DNA from: JBBQHX01 sp035306065
Lineage (GTDB): Bacteria > Gemmatimonadota > Gemmatimonadetes > Gemmatimonadales > Gemmatimonadaceae
Direction of reading: 5' to 3'
Assembly (NCBI GenBank): GCA_035306065.1
Contig: DATGOL010000007.1
Coordinates: 1 to 64,000, forward strand
DNA: 64,000 nt
Made by a program: the position numbers and the translations under genes
Notes under the pieces: model-generated
What the model was told of the DNA's origin: nothing
Databases searched by the model: none
The model's input: the letters and a program-made list of their open reading frames with translations, nothing else
Shown: positions 37,286 through 46,594 of the stretch, piece by piece
Position numbering within the stretch: position 1 is the stretch's first letter
Layout: each line of letters begins with the position of its first letter

Positions 37286-37375
37286 GCCCTGAAGGTTATA
37301 GTGAGGAGCACGATTTTGCTGGTGCCGCGCTCTGGTGTCCACGCATTCCGACCCACTTCGATCATTCATGCTGCC

Positions 37376-38971
37376 GTGACAACAGCCGTGCCAGACCTTC
37401 TGATAATCGGCGGTGGAATCACGGGTGCAGGAGTTGCCCGGGATGCGGCCCTTCGCGGGCTGCAGGTAACGCTCGTGGAGCGGGACGACATTGCCTGCGG
37501 CACCTCCAGCAGGTCGTCCCGGCTGGTGCACGGCGGCGTACGCTACCTGGAGCACGGCCATTTGCGGCTGGTATTCGAGTCCAGCCGCGAACGACGTATC
37601 CTGCTGACCACAGCACCGCACCTCGTGAGGCCGCTCTCCTTCACCTGGCCGGTTTACCGCGGTACGAGGCTGCCGCGCTGGAAGGTGGGCGCCGGCCTCG
37701 CGCTGTACGATGCGCTGTCACTCTTCCGAAACGTGGGCCGGCATCAGCGGCTGAACAGCACCGGTGTGCTGGAACGCGAGGCCGCACTCGAAAGCAACGC
37801 GCTGCTGGGCGGCTTCGCGTACTGGGATGCATCTACCGATGACTCCCGGCTTACGCTCGCGACGGCGGTTGACGCAGCCGTTTGCGGCGCGGACATCCGC
37901 ACTCATACCGAGGTGCTGGAGCTTTTGCGTGACGGCTCGAGGATCGTGGGTGCGCGAGTGGCGAACACGCTTACCGGCGAGGAGTCCGAGCTTCGTGCGC
38001 GACTGGTGGTGTCTACGGTTGGTCCATGGACGGACGAGCTACTTGGCCGCGACCCCGGCGCCGTTCGCGAACAGCAGACGGTACGCGGCACGAAGGGTGT
38101 TCACATCATGCTTCCGCGTGAGGCAGCCGGCAACGCCGGTGCACTCACCCTCATCGCGCCAGCCGATGGACGAGTGACATTCGCGCTGCCAGCCGGAGAC
38201 TTCTCACTCATAGGTACCACGGACACACCCACCGACGAGCACCCGGCCACGGTTCGTGCATCGCAGGCAGACGTAGCGTACCTGCTGAATGTCGTGAGGC
38301 ACTTCTTTCCGGGGCGCGACACTTCTGAACGGGACGTGGTGAGCAGCTGGGCCGGCATCCGCCCGCTCGCAGTAGCTGGTTATTCCGACGGCCCGTCCTC
38401 GGCATCACGCGAGCATTCGATCGTTATGCATCCATCCGGCATGCTCGTGGTTACCGGCGGAAAGCTTACCACCTATCGCAGCATGGCGGCCGAGGTGGTG
38501 GACAGGGCCGGCTTGGCGCTGGGGACCCGCCTGGCCGATTCCGGCACGGCGGAGCGACCGCTTCCCGGGGGCGATTGCGAGCCCGAGGCCGAGCGTGCCG
38601 CCGCCGAAAGGGAGACCGGAAGCGCCGCGCTGGCGCTGCGCCTGTCCCGAGCGCACGGCAGCGGGTGGCGATCGGTGTGGTCACTCACCAGCGGCAGCCC
38701 GGGGCTCGCCGAGTACATAACGCCGGAGCGTCCGTACATAATGGCGGAGGTGGTGCACGCAGTACGGAGCGAGTGGGCGTACACGCTGGCCGACGTGCTC
38801 GTGAGGCGCGTTCCGCTGGCATTCGAGACGAGCGACCACGGTCGTGAGGCAGCAGTGGCTGTCTCCCGCGTACTGGCCTCTGAGCTGGGGTGGAACGAGA
38901 ACCGCCGTGAATCCGAGCTCGCGCGGTACGAATCGGATATCACGGCGATTTTCGGGGCACAAACGGAGTAG
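37376..38971 (+). CDS. glpD: Aerobic glycerol-3-phosphate dehydrogenase
   Basis: A 531-residue FAD flavoprotein that oxidises glycerol 3-phosphate to dihydroxyacetone phosphate at the inner membrane and feeds electrons to quinone. The dinucleotide motif is LLIIGGGITGAGVARDAALRG, and the following RSSRLVHGGVRYLEHG is a GlpD signature. The C-terminal domain contains the family's helical cap. Start is GTG 37376 or 37388; the longer upstream frame overlaps the thiolase and has no similarity. No glpK or glpF is in the window. Confidence 0.93.
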   Translation: MTTAVPDLLIIGGGITGAGVARDAALRGLQVTLVERDDIACGTSSRSSRLVHGGVRYLEHGHLRLVFESSRERRILLTTAPHLVRPLSFTWPVYRGTRLPRWKVGAGLALYDALSLFRNVGRHQRLNSTGVLEREAALESNALLGGFAYWDASTDDSRLTLATAVDAAVCGADIRTHTEVLELLRDGSRIVGARVANTLTGEESELRARLVVSTVGPWTDELLGRDPGAVREQQTVRGTKGVHIMLPREAAGNAGALTLIAPADGRVTFALPAGDFSLIGTTDTPTDEHPATVRASQADVAYLLNVVRHFFPGRDTSERDVVSSWAGIRPLAVAGYSDGPSSASREHSIVMHPSGMLVVTGGKLTTYRSMAAEVVDRAGLALGTRLADSGTAERPLPGGDCEPEAERAAAERETGSAALALRLSRAHGSGWRSVWSLTSGSPGLAEYITPERPYIMAEVVHAVRSEWAYTLADVLVRRVPLAFETSDHGREAAVAVSRVLASELGWNENRRESELARYESDITAIFGAQTE

Positions 38972-39003
38972 CGAACTGGCGCTGCCACGCGAAGGTGTTC
39001 CCT

Positions 39004-39022
39004 GGCGCGGCAAAACCGCGCC
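39004..39022. terminator. GC-rich hairpin between glpD and greA
   Basis: GGCGCGG and CCGCGCC pair perfectly around CAAAA. It lies in the 60-bp gap where the two genes converge. No T-run follows, so a terminator role rests on position only. Confidence 0.35.
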
Positions 39023-39031
39023 GGCGCGCGA

Positions 39032-39511
39032 CTACTCCGCCACTGTCTCGTGGATCGTTGCGAGCCTGGTGATCTTTAGCCTGCGCGTGCGCCCCGGGAG
39101 CTTCAGCACCACGTCTTCGCCAACTGCCTTGCCCACGAGCGCACGACCGATCGGCGACGCCATTGACACATGGCGTTCGTCGAAGTCTTCCGAATCACCG
39201 AACACCAGGGTGTAGGTGTCGGTGTTGCCGGTGTTCAGGTCTTCCACTTCCACACGCGAGCCCAGCCCAACCCTGTCCATCGGGATCTGGCTCACATCCA
39301 CCTGCGACAGCTTGCTCAGGCGCTGGTGCAGCTGCCCCAGGCGTGCCTGCACGAACTGCTGACGCTCCAGTGCAGCCTTGTACTCACTGTTCTCGCGCAG
39401 GTCACCGTGTTCTACTGCCTTACGGATCTCGTTCGGAATCACGACATTCAGCTCGTGCTGAAGGTTCGCAACTTCACCGCCGAGCTTCTGCTTGAGTTCC
39501 TCGATCATCAC
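39032..39511 (-). CDS. greA: Transcript cleavage factor GreA
   Basis: The 159-residue protein has an N-terminal coiled coil with the acidic tip AVEHGDLRENSEYKAA, whose Asp and Glu enter the RNA polymerase active centre to rescue backtracked complexes, and a C-terminal FKBP-like domain (MASPIGRALVGKAVGEDVVLKLPG). Length is normal. The start offers two adjacent Met codons. A terminator separates it from the gene upstream, so it has its own promoter. Confidence 0.95.
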   Translation of the reverse strand: MMIEELKQKLGGEVANLQHELNVVIPNEIRKAVEHGDLRENSEYKAALERQQFVQARLGQLHQRLSKLSQVDVSQIPMDRVGLGSRVEVEDLNTGNTDTYTLVFGDSEDFDERHVSMASPIGRALVGKAVGEDVVLKLPGRTRRLKITRLATIHETVAE

Positions 39512-39575
39512 TATCTGCGAAACGGCCCGGCCTTACGCGCACGTCGGGTGCACATGGCGGTCCAGGGCGACGGAT

Positions 39576-39612
39576 AAAAGCGCAGCGCCCGGCCTCCGGG
39601 AGGCCGGGCGCT
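39576..39612 (-). terminator. Intrinsic terminator between the LOG-like gene and greA
   Basis: A perfect 12-bp GC stem (39584-39595 with 39601-39612) with a 5-nt loop is followed on the minus strand by GCGCTTTTATCC. It closes the LOG-like transcript about 80 nt past its stop codon. Confidence 0.75.
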
Positions 39613-39691
39613 ATGTCTTGAATGTTCCGGAAGGTATCACTGTTCGAGGCGGCCCGCGAGAGGGCTGGCCGCCGCGTTCAGCTGCCAGGCG

Positions 39692-40651
39692 CTACCGCCC
39701 GGCCAGCTCCCACGACTCGATCACCGCATCCGCTGCCTCCTGCGGACTGTCCGTGAGCAGGATGAGATCCATGTCTCCGGGGCTGATCTTGCCCTCCGCC
39801 AGAACGCGCGATCTCAGCCAGCGGATGAGGCCGGCCCAGTAGTGCGTACCGAAGCAGATGAGCGGAAACTGCGAGATCTTGCCGGTCTGGATGAGCGTGA
39901 GTGCCTCGAAAAGCTCGTCCAGCGTACCAAATCCACCTGGAAAGTTAATGAACGCCGAGCTGTACTTGATGAACATCGTCTTTCGAACCATGAAGTAGCG
40001 AAAGTTCACCAGTGTGTCCACGTAGGGATTTGAACCCTGCTCGAAAGGCAGTTCGATGTTGCAGCCCACCGAATGCCCGTTGGAGCGCGTGGCGCCCTTG
40101 TTGGCGGCCTCCATTATCCCCGGACCAGCGCCGGTAATGATCGAGAATCCTTCCTCTGCAAGCAGTGCAGCCGTCTCTTCGGCGGCCCGGTACATGGGGT
40201 CGTCAGGCGCCGTGCGTGCCGAGCCGAATATGGACACGCCCTTGCGAATGTTGGAGAGTACGTCGAAACCCTCGATGAACTCACCGGTTATTCGCATGAC
40301 GCGCCAGGGATCGGTGCGCGTGAAGTCTGCCGCGGGCCCGCGTTCCTGGAGTAGCTTGCTGTCTTCAGTGGTGCGTCCGGCAGGGCCGTCGCGTATGGAC
40401 TGGTCAACGATCTTCTGAGGAGATGCAGCTCGCTGGGAGCCGTTGTCTGCGCGTTCCGATGGCGGTACGCGACCTGCCATGCGGTGTCCTTCCTCGGTGC
40501 GTTCGCGCAGGTACTCGGTTGAGTCAGCCTCGGCCGCGGCCCTGACTGCCTGGGTTGCCCGCTTGCCGCCCGCTGTCTTGAGGGTGGGCTTCCTCGCTGG
40601 CTGGCCGGACGTGGAACGTTTTCCAGGCTTCTTTGAAGGGGAATCGGACAT
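39692..40651 (-). CDS. LOG-family (TIGR00730-like) nucleotide-binding protein with basic N-terminal extension
   Basis: The C-terminal 200 residues have the Rossmann-like fold of the lysine decarboxylase-like/LOG group: VSIFGSARTAPDD, ITGAGPGIMEAANKG and the hallmark PGGFGTLDELFEALT. Members of the group are phosphoribohydrolases that release bases from nucleotide monophosphates, including cytokinin-type ones. The first 110 residues are a low-complexity, Lys/Arg/Ser-rich segment that is not part of the family, perhaps nucleic-acid binding. A terminator follows the gene. Confidence 0.85.
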   Translation of the reverse strand: MSDSPSKKPGKRSTSGQPARKPTLKTAGGKRATQAVRAAAEADSTEYLRERTEEGHRMAGRVPPSERADNGSQRAASPQKIVDQSIRDGPAGRTTEDSKLLQERGPAADFTRTDPWRVMRITGEFIEGFDVLSNIRKGVSIFGSARTAPDDPMYRAAEETAALLAEEGFSIITGAGPGIMEAANKGATRSNGHSVGCNIELPFEQGSNPYVDTLVNFRYFMVRKTMFIKYSSAFINFPGGFGTLDELFEALTLIQTGKISQFPLICFGTHYWAGLIRWLRSRVLAEGKISPGDMDLILLTDSPQEAADAVIESWELAGR

Positions 40652-40792
40652 GAGCTATGGCGGGAGTTGTCTGCGTGCCGTTCAACAGGGCGCGGTGGGC
40701 GCAGTTTACGAGATTGCCGGGTGGAACGGCAAGCTAAGCGAGCGCAACACACCCCTGTCGCTCCAGCCGCCCGTCCATTTTCTTGCCACAAC

Positions 40793-42226
40793 ATGACGTC
40801 CGTTGTGATCCTCGTTGCAGACGGTGCGCGTCCCGACACACTGAAGTCCGCGATGGACGGCGGCGCATTGCCCTCGCTCGCTCGGCTGCGCGAGGAGGGC
40901 CATTTCGATGTCGTAAGCAGCGTTTTCCCGTCTGTTACCGGTCCGGCCTACACCCCGTTTCTCATGGGGCGCCACCCGGCGTCGGTCGGACTCCCCGGGC
41001 TGCGCTGGTTCGATCGTTCACGGCAGGCAGGCGCCTGGCCGCACCACACCCGCAGCTACGTGGGGTGGGACATGCGCCACGTGGACACCGACCTGGACTC
41101 GAGTTCACCGACCCTCTTCGAGCTTGCGGAGCCGTCTCTCGCGGCCCTCAACGTGATCGGTCGCGGTCTGCCGCGCGGTTCGGCCATCGGTCGTGGTCCT
41201 GCGTTCGTGGCTCGTGCGGCGGTCACGCACTTCACGGGTAACGTGCGCGGGTGGCTGAACATGGACCGGCACGTGTCAAACGAGATCGTTCGCCGCGTGA
41301 TTGCCGATCGTCCACGCGTCACGTTCGCAGCGCTCACCGGCATTGACAAGGCATCTCATGCGGACGGTCATGATTCGACTGCTGTTCGTGAGGCGATGCG
41401 AATAGTGGACGACACGGTGGGCGAGCTGCGCGAAGGCCTGGAGCGCGGCGGGCGCTGGCAGGATACGAGGCTGTGGGTAGTTAGCGATCACGGACATTCG
41501 CCAGTCAGCAATCACGACGACCTGGAACTCTGGATTCGGTCACTGGGCCTGAGTGTGGTTGCACATCCCTGGGTCCACAGGCCTGCAGACGATGTTGCCG
41601 TGATGGTAAGCGGCAATGCAATGGCGCACCTCTACCTGGAATTGAAGCGCCGCGAACCGGCTGGCTGGCCTGCGCTCGCCCCACGCTGGAACGAGTTTGC
41701 CGGCGACCTGCTTCAGCGCGAATCCGTGGACATCATGCTCCTGCCTCACGACCCACGCCGGTGCGAGATCCGCTCACGCGATCGCGGCGCTGCATTCGTG
41801 ATTCGTGAGGGTGACCGCTTGTCCTACCGCCCCGATTCCGGCGACCCGCTCGGTATCGGGGAAGCAGGTCCGTTGTGCACGGAAGCCGCATATGAGGCCT
41901 GCCTGGGAAGCGACTACCCCGATGCCCTCCTGCAGATCGCCAGCCTCACGAGCAGCCGCCGCTGCGGCGACATAGTTCTCTCGGCCGCTCGCAACCACGA
42001 CTTCCGTGCGCGCTACGAGCCCATCCCGCACCGCTCGGCTCACGGCGCCCTGCATGCTGATCACATGTTCGTGCCGCTCGTAGGCAACCATCCGGCAGGC
42101 GGCTCGCCGCGCAGAACGGTGGACGTTTTCCCTTCGGCCCTCGAGCACCTCGGAATCACCGCGCCTACCTCCATAGAAGGCAGCAGCTACCTGAAAGCGG
42201 ATTCGCGCACTCTATTATCCCTATAA
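40793..42226 (+). CDS. Type I phosphodiesterase / alkaline-phosphatase-fold hydrolase
   Basis: The 477-residue protein begins with the metal-binding Asp in LVADGARPD, then the probable Thr nucleophile in VFPSVTGPAYTPFLMGRHP. Later ligands are seen in SVVSDHGHSPVS-like and His-containing segments (ISDHGHS near the middle, HADHMFVPL near the end). This matches nucleotide pyrophosphatase/phosphodiesterase enzymes. There is no signal peptide, so it would act in the cytoplasm unless exported otherwise. Start is ATG 40793. The substrate is unknown. Confidence 0.8.
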   Translation: MTSVVILVADGARPDTLKSAMDGGALPSLARLREEGHFDVVSSVFPSVTGPAYTPFLMGRHPASVGLPGLRWFDRSRQAGAWPHHTRSYVGWDMRHVDTDLDSSSPTLFELAEPSLAALNVIGRGLPRGSAIGRGPAFVARAAVTHFTGNVRGWLNMDRHVSNEIVRRVIADRPRVTFAALTGIDKASHADGHDSTAVREAMRIVDDTVGELREGLERGGRWQDTRLWVVSDHGHSPVSNHDDLELWIRSLGLSVVAHPWVHRPADDVAVMVSGNAMAHLYLELKRREPAGWPALAPRWNEFAGDLLQRESVDIMLLPHDPRRCEIRSRDRGAAFVIREGDRLSYRPDSGDPLGIGEAGPLCTEAAYEACLGSDYPDALLQIASLTSSRRCGDIVLSAARNHDFRARYEPIPHRSAHGALHADHMFVPLVGNHPAGGSPRRTVDVFPSALEHLGITAPTSIEGSSYLKADSRTLLSL

Positions 42227-42342
42227 CGGCAGGGGCGAGCTCGATTCCCGGCCGCGTCCGTCTCCTCTGGTACAGGAAGCACCGGGGACTCTGCAGAACT
42301 CGTGGGTCCGCTCCTCAGCGTACGGGGCCCTTTCTTGCTCTC

Positions 42343-42852
42343 ATGTCGCGCACCATGCATCTGCTCGTCTTCACGCTCGACGACCAGCGCTTCGCGTTGC
42401 CCGCCACCGTTGTTCGCGAAACGGTGGCGGCTGTTGCCATTACTCCGCTCCCTGCTGCGCCAGCCGTAGTGGACGGAGTGGTTGACGTGCGCGGCCAGAT
42501 CGTGCCGGTGTACGACCTGCGGGTGCGCTTCGGCCGACCGCGAAGGCCAGTTCGGGCCAGCGAACACTTCGTGATTGCCAGCGCTGGCGACAAGACTGTG
42601 GCGTTGCGCGTGGACCGGGCGCTGGAGCTGGTGAGCGTGGTTGAGGCAGACCTGCTTCCGGCTGCGGCAGACGACCCCCGGTTTGACCGCGTGGCCGGCA
42701 TAGCCCGCCTGCAGGACGGGCTCGTGCTGGTTCAGGACCTCGCCGCCTTCCTCAGCGACTCCGAAGCCGCAACGCTCGACCGTGCGCTCACCGAGCACAG
42801 GCGCGCCAGGTCCGCAGATTCATCACCGAAATCCCCCGGTTCTCGCGCGTGA
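42343..42852 (+). CDS. CheW-like adaptor, first gene of a Wsp-like operon
   Basis: A 169-residue CheW-domain protein (LVFTLDDQRFALPATVVRETV, VDVRGQIVPVYDLRVRFG). CheW bridges chemoreceptor and CheA kinase. It corresponds to WspB by position and size. It has a second Met at residue 5. The next gene starts inside its stop codon (GTGA). Confidence 0.9.
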   Translation: MSRTMHLLVFTLDDQRFALPATVVRETVAAVAITPLPAAPAVVDGVVDVRGQIVPVYDLRVRFGRPRRPVRASEHFVIASAGDKTVALRVDRALELVSVVEADLLPAAADDPRFDRVAGIARLQDGLVLVQDLAAFLSDSEAATLDRALTEHRRARSADSSPKSPGSRA

Positions 42853-44408
42853 GCAGCAAGGACTGGTCGGAGATCGGATTCGCGCGGATGGCGGCAATCC
42901 TGACCGAGCAGGCGGGCCTGCAGTTCCCGCTATCGCGCCGGCCGTACACCGAGCAGGCAATGCGTCAGGCAATGTCACGGCTCGGCGCCGACGACTCGCG
43001 CGCGTTTGCTGCCAGGCTGCCCGACGACCGGAAGGCCCTCAGCGAACTGCTCGCCGCGGTCACCATTGGCGAGACTTATTTCTTTCGGGAACCGTCGCAG
43101 CTGGAATACATACGTCGCACCGTACTGCCGGCGCTCACCGGCAGCCGGCAGCCCGGGCATGCATTGCGGGTATGGAGTGCAGGATGCGCTACTGGGGAGG
43201 AACCGTACACGCTCGCGATCATCCTTCGTGAAGACCTGCCGAACCATGAGGCACGAATCATCGGCACGGAGTTGTCGCACGATCGCATTGCTGCCGCACG
43301 ACGCGCCCGATACGGACGCTGGTCGCTGCGCAGCCTCTCCGAGCCTGTGATTCGCCGCTACTTCTCGCAACGTGGAAGCCATTACTACCTGCGCCCCGAC
43401 ATTCGCGCGATGGTGGATTTCGGCTACCTGAACCTTGCGTCGAATGAATATCCGGGCGGCCCGCTGAATCTTAGGGGCATGGACCTCATTCTGTGCCGGA
43501 ACGTCCTGATCTACTTCGATCGTCAGGCGGTGGCCGATGTGGCGCAACGGCTGCTGAACTCTCTCGGTGACGACGGCTGGCTGTTTCTGGGTGCGTCGGA
43601 CCCTTCGCTCGTTGACCTCGTGCGGTGCGAAGTTGTGGTTACCGGCGCGGGCCTGGCATCCCGTCGCCCATCTGCGAAGTCCTGGAGCCTGCATGCCGCC
43701 GCAGGCGCGATGGAACCCGTATCGGCCATAGCCAGCGTCGTGGCCCAGGGGATGTACACAACGCTGCAGGACGGTGCACCTGACGCCTGGTCTCCCACAC
43801 TCGATGGTTCCCTGCGAGCGATTCCGGAGGTGGCCGCAGCGGCGGGTGTAGCCGCGGCAGAGCCCGTGGCTGCAAGTGCACAGGTAGCTTCTCCGCCAGT
43901 ATTTGCAGGTGGTCTGGAGGAAGTGCGTTCGCACTATGCGCTACAGGATTACGCCGGCGCAATCCGGGTGGCCGTGCAGCTGCTGAACAGCGGCACAGAG
44001 AACGCCGAGCTTCGCGTGCTGCTGGTGCGTTCACTGGCCAATTCGGGCTCACTCCCCGAGGCAGGGCGCGCGTGCATTGCGGGAATCGAGGCGCACCCGA
44101 CTCACGCTGAACTTGCGTACCTTCACGCGTTGCTGCTCTCGGAGGCGGGTCGGGTGGAGGAATCGATTGTGGCGGCCCGCGGTGCCCTCTTTCTGGACAG
44201 GAAGCTGGTTGTTGCGCATATGCTCCTTGGCGGACTGCTTGCACGAATGAATGATTCAGTTGCGGCTCGCCGTTCGTTTCAGAATGCACAGCGCCTGCTG
44301 GAGGGCGTGCCCCGAGACGCCACCGTTGCTGCATCCGACGGTGAGCCGGCGGGGCGCATTCGTGAGGCAGCTCGGGTGCAGGCAGACCTCCTGGTAACCA
44401 ACAAATGA
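42849..44408 (+). CDS. CheR methyltransferase with C-terminal TPR (WspC-like)
   Basis: A 519-residue protein that methylates chemoreceptor glutamates with S-adenosylmethionine. The CheR part has GETYFFREPSQLEYI, the SAM-binding segment WSAGCATGEEPYTLAIIL and CRNVLIYFD. The C-terminal part (about 345-510) is a helix-rich TPR-like region (HYALQDYAGAIRVAVQLL), the layout of WspC. Linker residues 280-330 are variable. Start GTG overlaps the CheW stop. Confidence 0.92.
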   Translation: MSSKDWSEIGFARMAAILTEQAGLQFPLSRRPYTEQAMRQAMSRLGADDSRAFAARLPDDRKALSELLAAVTIGETYFFREPSQLEYIRRTVLPALTGSRQPGHALRVWSAGCATGEEPYTLAIILREDLPNHEARIIGTELSHDRIAAARRARYGRWSLRSLSEPVIRRYFSQRGSHYYLRPDIRAMVDFGYLNLASNEYPGGPLNLRGMDLILCRNVLIYFDRQAVADVAQRLLNSLGDDGWLFLGASDPSLVDLVRCEVVVTGAGLASRRPSAKSWSLHAAAGAMEPVSAIASVVAQGMYTTLQDGAPDAWSPTLDGSLRAIPEVAAAAGVAAAEPVAASAQVASPPVFAGGLEEVRSHYALQDYAGAIRVAVQLLNSGTENAELRVLLVRSLANSGSLPEAGRACIAGIEAHPTHAELAYLHALLLSEAGRVEESIVAARGALFLDRKLVVAHMLLGGLLARMNDSVAARRSFQNAQRLLEGVPRDATVAASDGEPAGRIREAARVQADLLVTNK

Positions 44409-45040
44409 CGCAATCCCCGACATCCAGCGCAGGTCCGCGTCACGCGCCGCTCATTGTGCGAGACGCATCGGGTGCCATTGACTGGGAGCGGGTGCGTGCT
44501 CGCCTCGAGGAGATCAGCCAGGCTACCGAACAGGCTGGGGACATGTCTGCAGAAGCAGAGGCAAACCTGCTTGCCGAACGAGCGCGGCTGCTTGCCAGCC
44601 CGCTGGTCACCGAAGCCGTAAATGACCACATATTCCTTCACGTGAGGCTCGGCAGCGAGGCATACGCGGTTCCGGCCGACGACGTGGGAGCAGTTGCCAC
44701 GGAAGTGGAGCTGGCTGCACTTCCCGGAGCAACAGGCGCTCTGGTGGCCGTTGCAGCATGGAGAAGCCGCCTGCTCCGCGTGATCGACATCCGTACGTCA
44801 CTGGGGCTGGCCGCAACGCCATCGAGGTCGCTGCTCGTTATCGGCGACCATGAAAGGGATCTCGCGCTGATAGTTGACTCAGTGGAAGATTCCGTGCTGG
44901 TGAATGAGTCCACGATGCAACCTGTGCCTTCCGAAGCGTCCACCTCGGGATTGCTGCGAGGCATTCTGGAAGATGGTACTCCCGTGCTGAACCTGCACGC
45001 TGCCGTGCGTCTCGCCGGCTTTGCCGTTCGTGAGGCATGA
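44405..45040 (+). CDS. CheW-like protein with N-terminal extension (WspD-like)
   Basis: A 211-residue second CheW-type protein. Residues about 1-70 form a helical extension (DWERVRARLEEISQATEQ, EANLLAERARLLASP) in front of the CheW domain (FLHVRLGSEAYAVPADDV, LLRVIDIRTSLGL). WspD in Pseudomonas has this same design. It overlaps the CheR gene by 4 nt (ATGA). Confidence 0.9.
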   Translation: MTQSPTSSAGPRHAPLIVRDASGAIDWERVRARLEEISQATEQAGDMSAEAEANLLAERARLLASPLVTEAVNDHIFLHVRLGSEAYAVPADDVGAVATEVELAALPGATGALVAVAAWRSRLLRVIDIRTSLGLAATPSRSLLVIGDHERDLALIVDSVEDSVLVNESTMQPVPSEASTSGLLRGILEDGTPVLNLHAAVRLAGFAVREA

Positions 45041-45121
45041 CATGCTGAATACCCCACGTATCGCCAGTGTATCCGCGAATCCTGGCATCCTGCTCACGAA
45101 ACTCCACACACCACAGAACCA

Positions 45122-46594
45122 ATGAAGGGAACGATTAGCCAGAAGATTATCCTGGGATTCGGCGGAGTACTGACTCTCGTGATCATCGTGGCGCTCGTAG
45201 GATGGTGGTCGCTTGGCAGTACCCAGGACAGTTACGAGCGAGCCGTGAACGAGAATCACGAGGTGCTAACCCCTGCGCTACAGTTGCAGGGCAGCATTGC
45301 GAGCGCCAACCTGGCGGTTCTTCGCTTTCTCCTGGAGCCTGGAAGTACCGACCCCGATGCCAGGGATCCATACACAGCCGCCGCCCGCACGAGGATCAAC
45401 GAACTCCGGATGGCAGACCCCGAACGGGTCGCACGCCGCTGGGAGCGAGCCGGCGAACTGCTGGAGCGATGGGACGCGGAAATGGAACGCTCGATCTCCG
45501 CCTCGGCTGGCGGCAACGACTCGCTTGCACTGGCCATTCGTGCCGGCGCAGCTGAATACAGAACCGAACTGGACGATCTTATTGCCAACGCAGTGACGGA
45601 CGTTCAGAGTCGCTCGGACGAGGCTATCGCGAGCGGGCGATCGGACTATCTCGTTGCGAGGAATACGCTCCTGCTTGGCTCGGCGTTCGCGCTGCTCGTG
45701 GGGCTTGCCTTTGCCTATTGGCTGAACAGTTCGATCTCGCGGCCGCTACTGCACTCCAGCAGGGTGCTTGCATCGAGCGCGTCTGAGATACTTGCGTCTT
45801 CCACCCAGCAGGCAGCGGGCGCGAACGAATCCATGGCCGCCGTGAGCCAGACCGTGGCAACCGTGGACGAAGTTGCACAAACCGCAGAGCAGGCCTCGCA
45901 GCGAGCGCGTGGCGTTGCAGAACTCGCCCAGCGCGCCTCGGAGCTGGGGCGAACCGGCAGGCGTTCCGTGGAAGACTCGCTCACCGCAATAGATGGCCTG
46001 AAAACGCGAGTGGAGTCAATCGCAGACAGCATCCTCGCGCTCGCCGAGCAGGCGCAGAGCATTGGCGAGATCGTGACTGCCGTGAATGAGATTGCCGAGC
46101 AGACGAACCTGCTTGCACTCAACGCGGCGGTGGAGGCTACTCGTGCGGGCGAACACGGGCGCGGGTTTGGCGTTGTGGCAGCCGAGATCAAGAGCCTGGC
46201 CGAGCAATCCAAGCGCAGTACGGTTCAGATCAGGCAGATCCTTTCAGAGATCCAGCGCGCCACGAGCACGGCGGTAATGACAACGGAACAGGGCACGAAG
46301 GAGGCGACGGCGAGTGCTCGCCAGGCGACGGAAGCCGGTGAGATAATCCGGCAGCTTGCAGAGAGCGTTGCCCAGGCGTCGCAGGCGGCAGCCCAGATCG
46401 TTGCATCCACGGGCCAGCAGTCGATCGGCATGGAGCAGATTCGTCAGGCCATCGGCAGCATTCATGAGGCCACGCAGCAAAACCTGTCTGCCTCCAGGCA
46501 GTCGGAACAGGCGGCGTCGGACCTTACGCGGCTTGGAGGGAACATGGTTGAGATGGTTGGGGGCGACATGCCCGGGCAGGTGACCCGCGCATGA
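45122..46594 (+). CDS. Methyl-accepting chemotaxis protein without HAMP domain (WspA-like)
   Basis: The 490-residue receptor has a first membrane helix (residues 8-28), a periplasmic helical sensing part of about 150 residues and a second membrane helix near 183-202. After SSISRPL it goes almost directly into the long signalling coiled coil; the roughly 50-residue HAMP sequence with a DEIG motif is not seen. The hairpin tip is typical (EIAEQTNLLALNAAVEATRA, then FGVVAAEIKSLAEQSKRS). It senses an unknown stimulus and controls the CheA kinase. It overlaps cheA by 4 nt. Confidence 0.9.
   Translation: MKGTISQKIILGFGGVLTLVIIVALVGWWSLGSTQDSYERAVNENHEVLTPALQLQGSIASANLAVLRFLLEPGSTDPDARDPYTAAARTRINELRMADPERVARRWERAGELLERWDAEMERSISASAGGNDSLALAIRAGAAEYRTELDDLIANAVTDVQSRSDEAIASGRSDYLVARNTLLLGSAFALLVGLAFAYWLNSSISRPLLHSSRVLASSASEILASSTQQAAGANESMAAVSQTVATVDEVAQTAEQASQRARGVAELAQRASELGRTGRRSVEDSLTAIDGLKTRVESIADSILALAEQAQSIGEIVTAVNEIAEQTNLLALNAAVEATRAGEHGRGFGVVAAEIKSLAEQSKRSTVQIRQILSEIQRATSTAVMTTEQGTKEATASARQATEAGEIIRQLAESVAQASQAAAQIVASTGQQSIGMEQIRQAIGSIHEATQQNLSASRQSEQAASDLTRLGGNMVEMVGGDMPGQVTRA

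Noticed and set aside
36893..37375. N-terminal extension of the GlpD frame
   Set aside because: It runs opposite the thiolase gene, has no similarity to GlpD, and the flavin motif begins right after the GTG at 37376.
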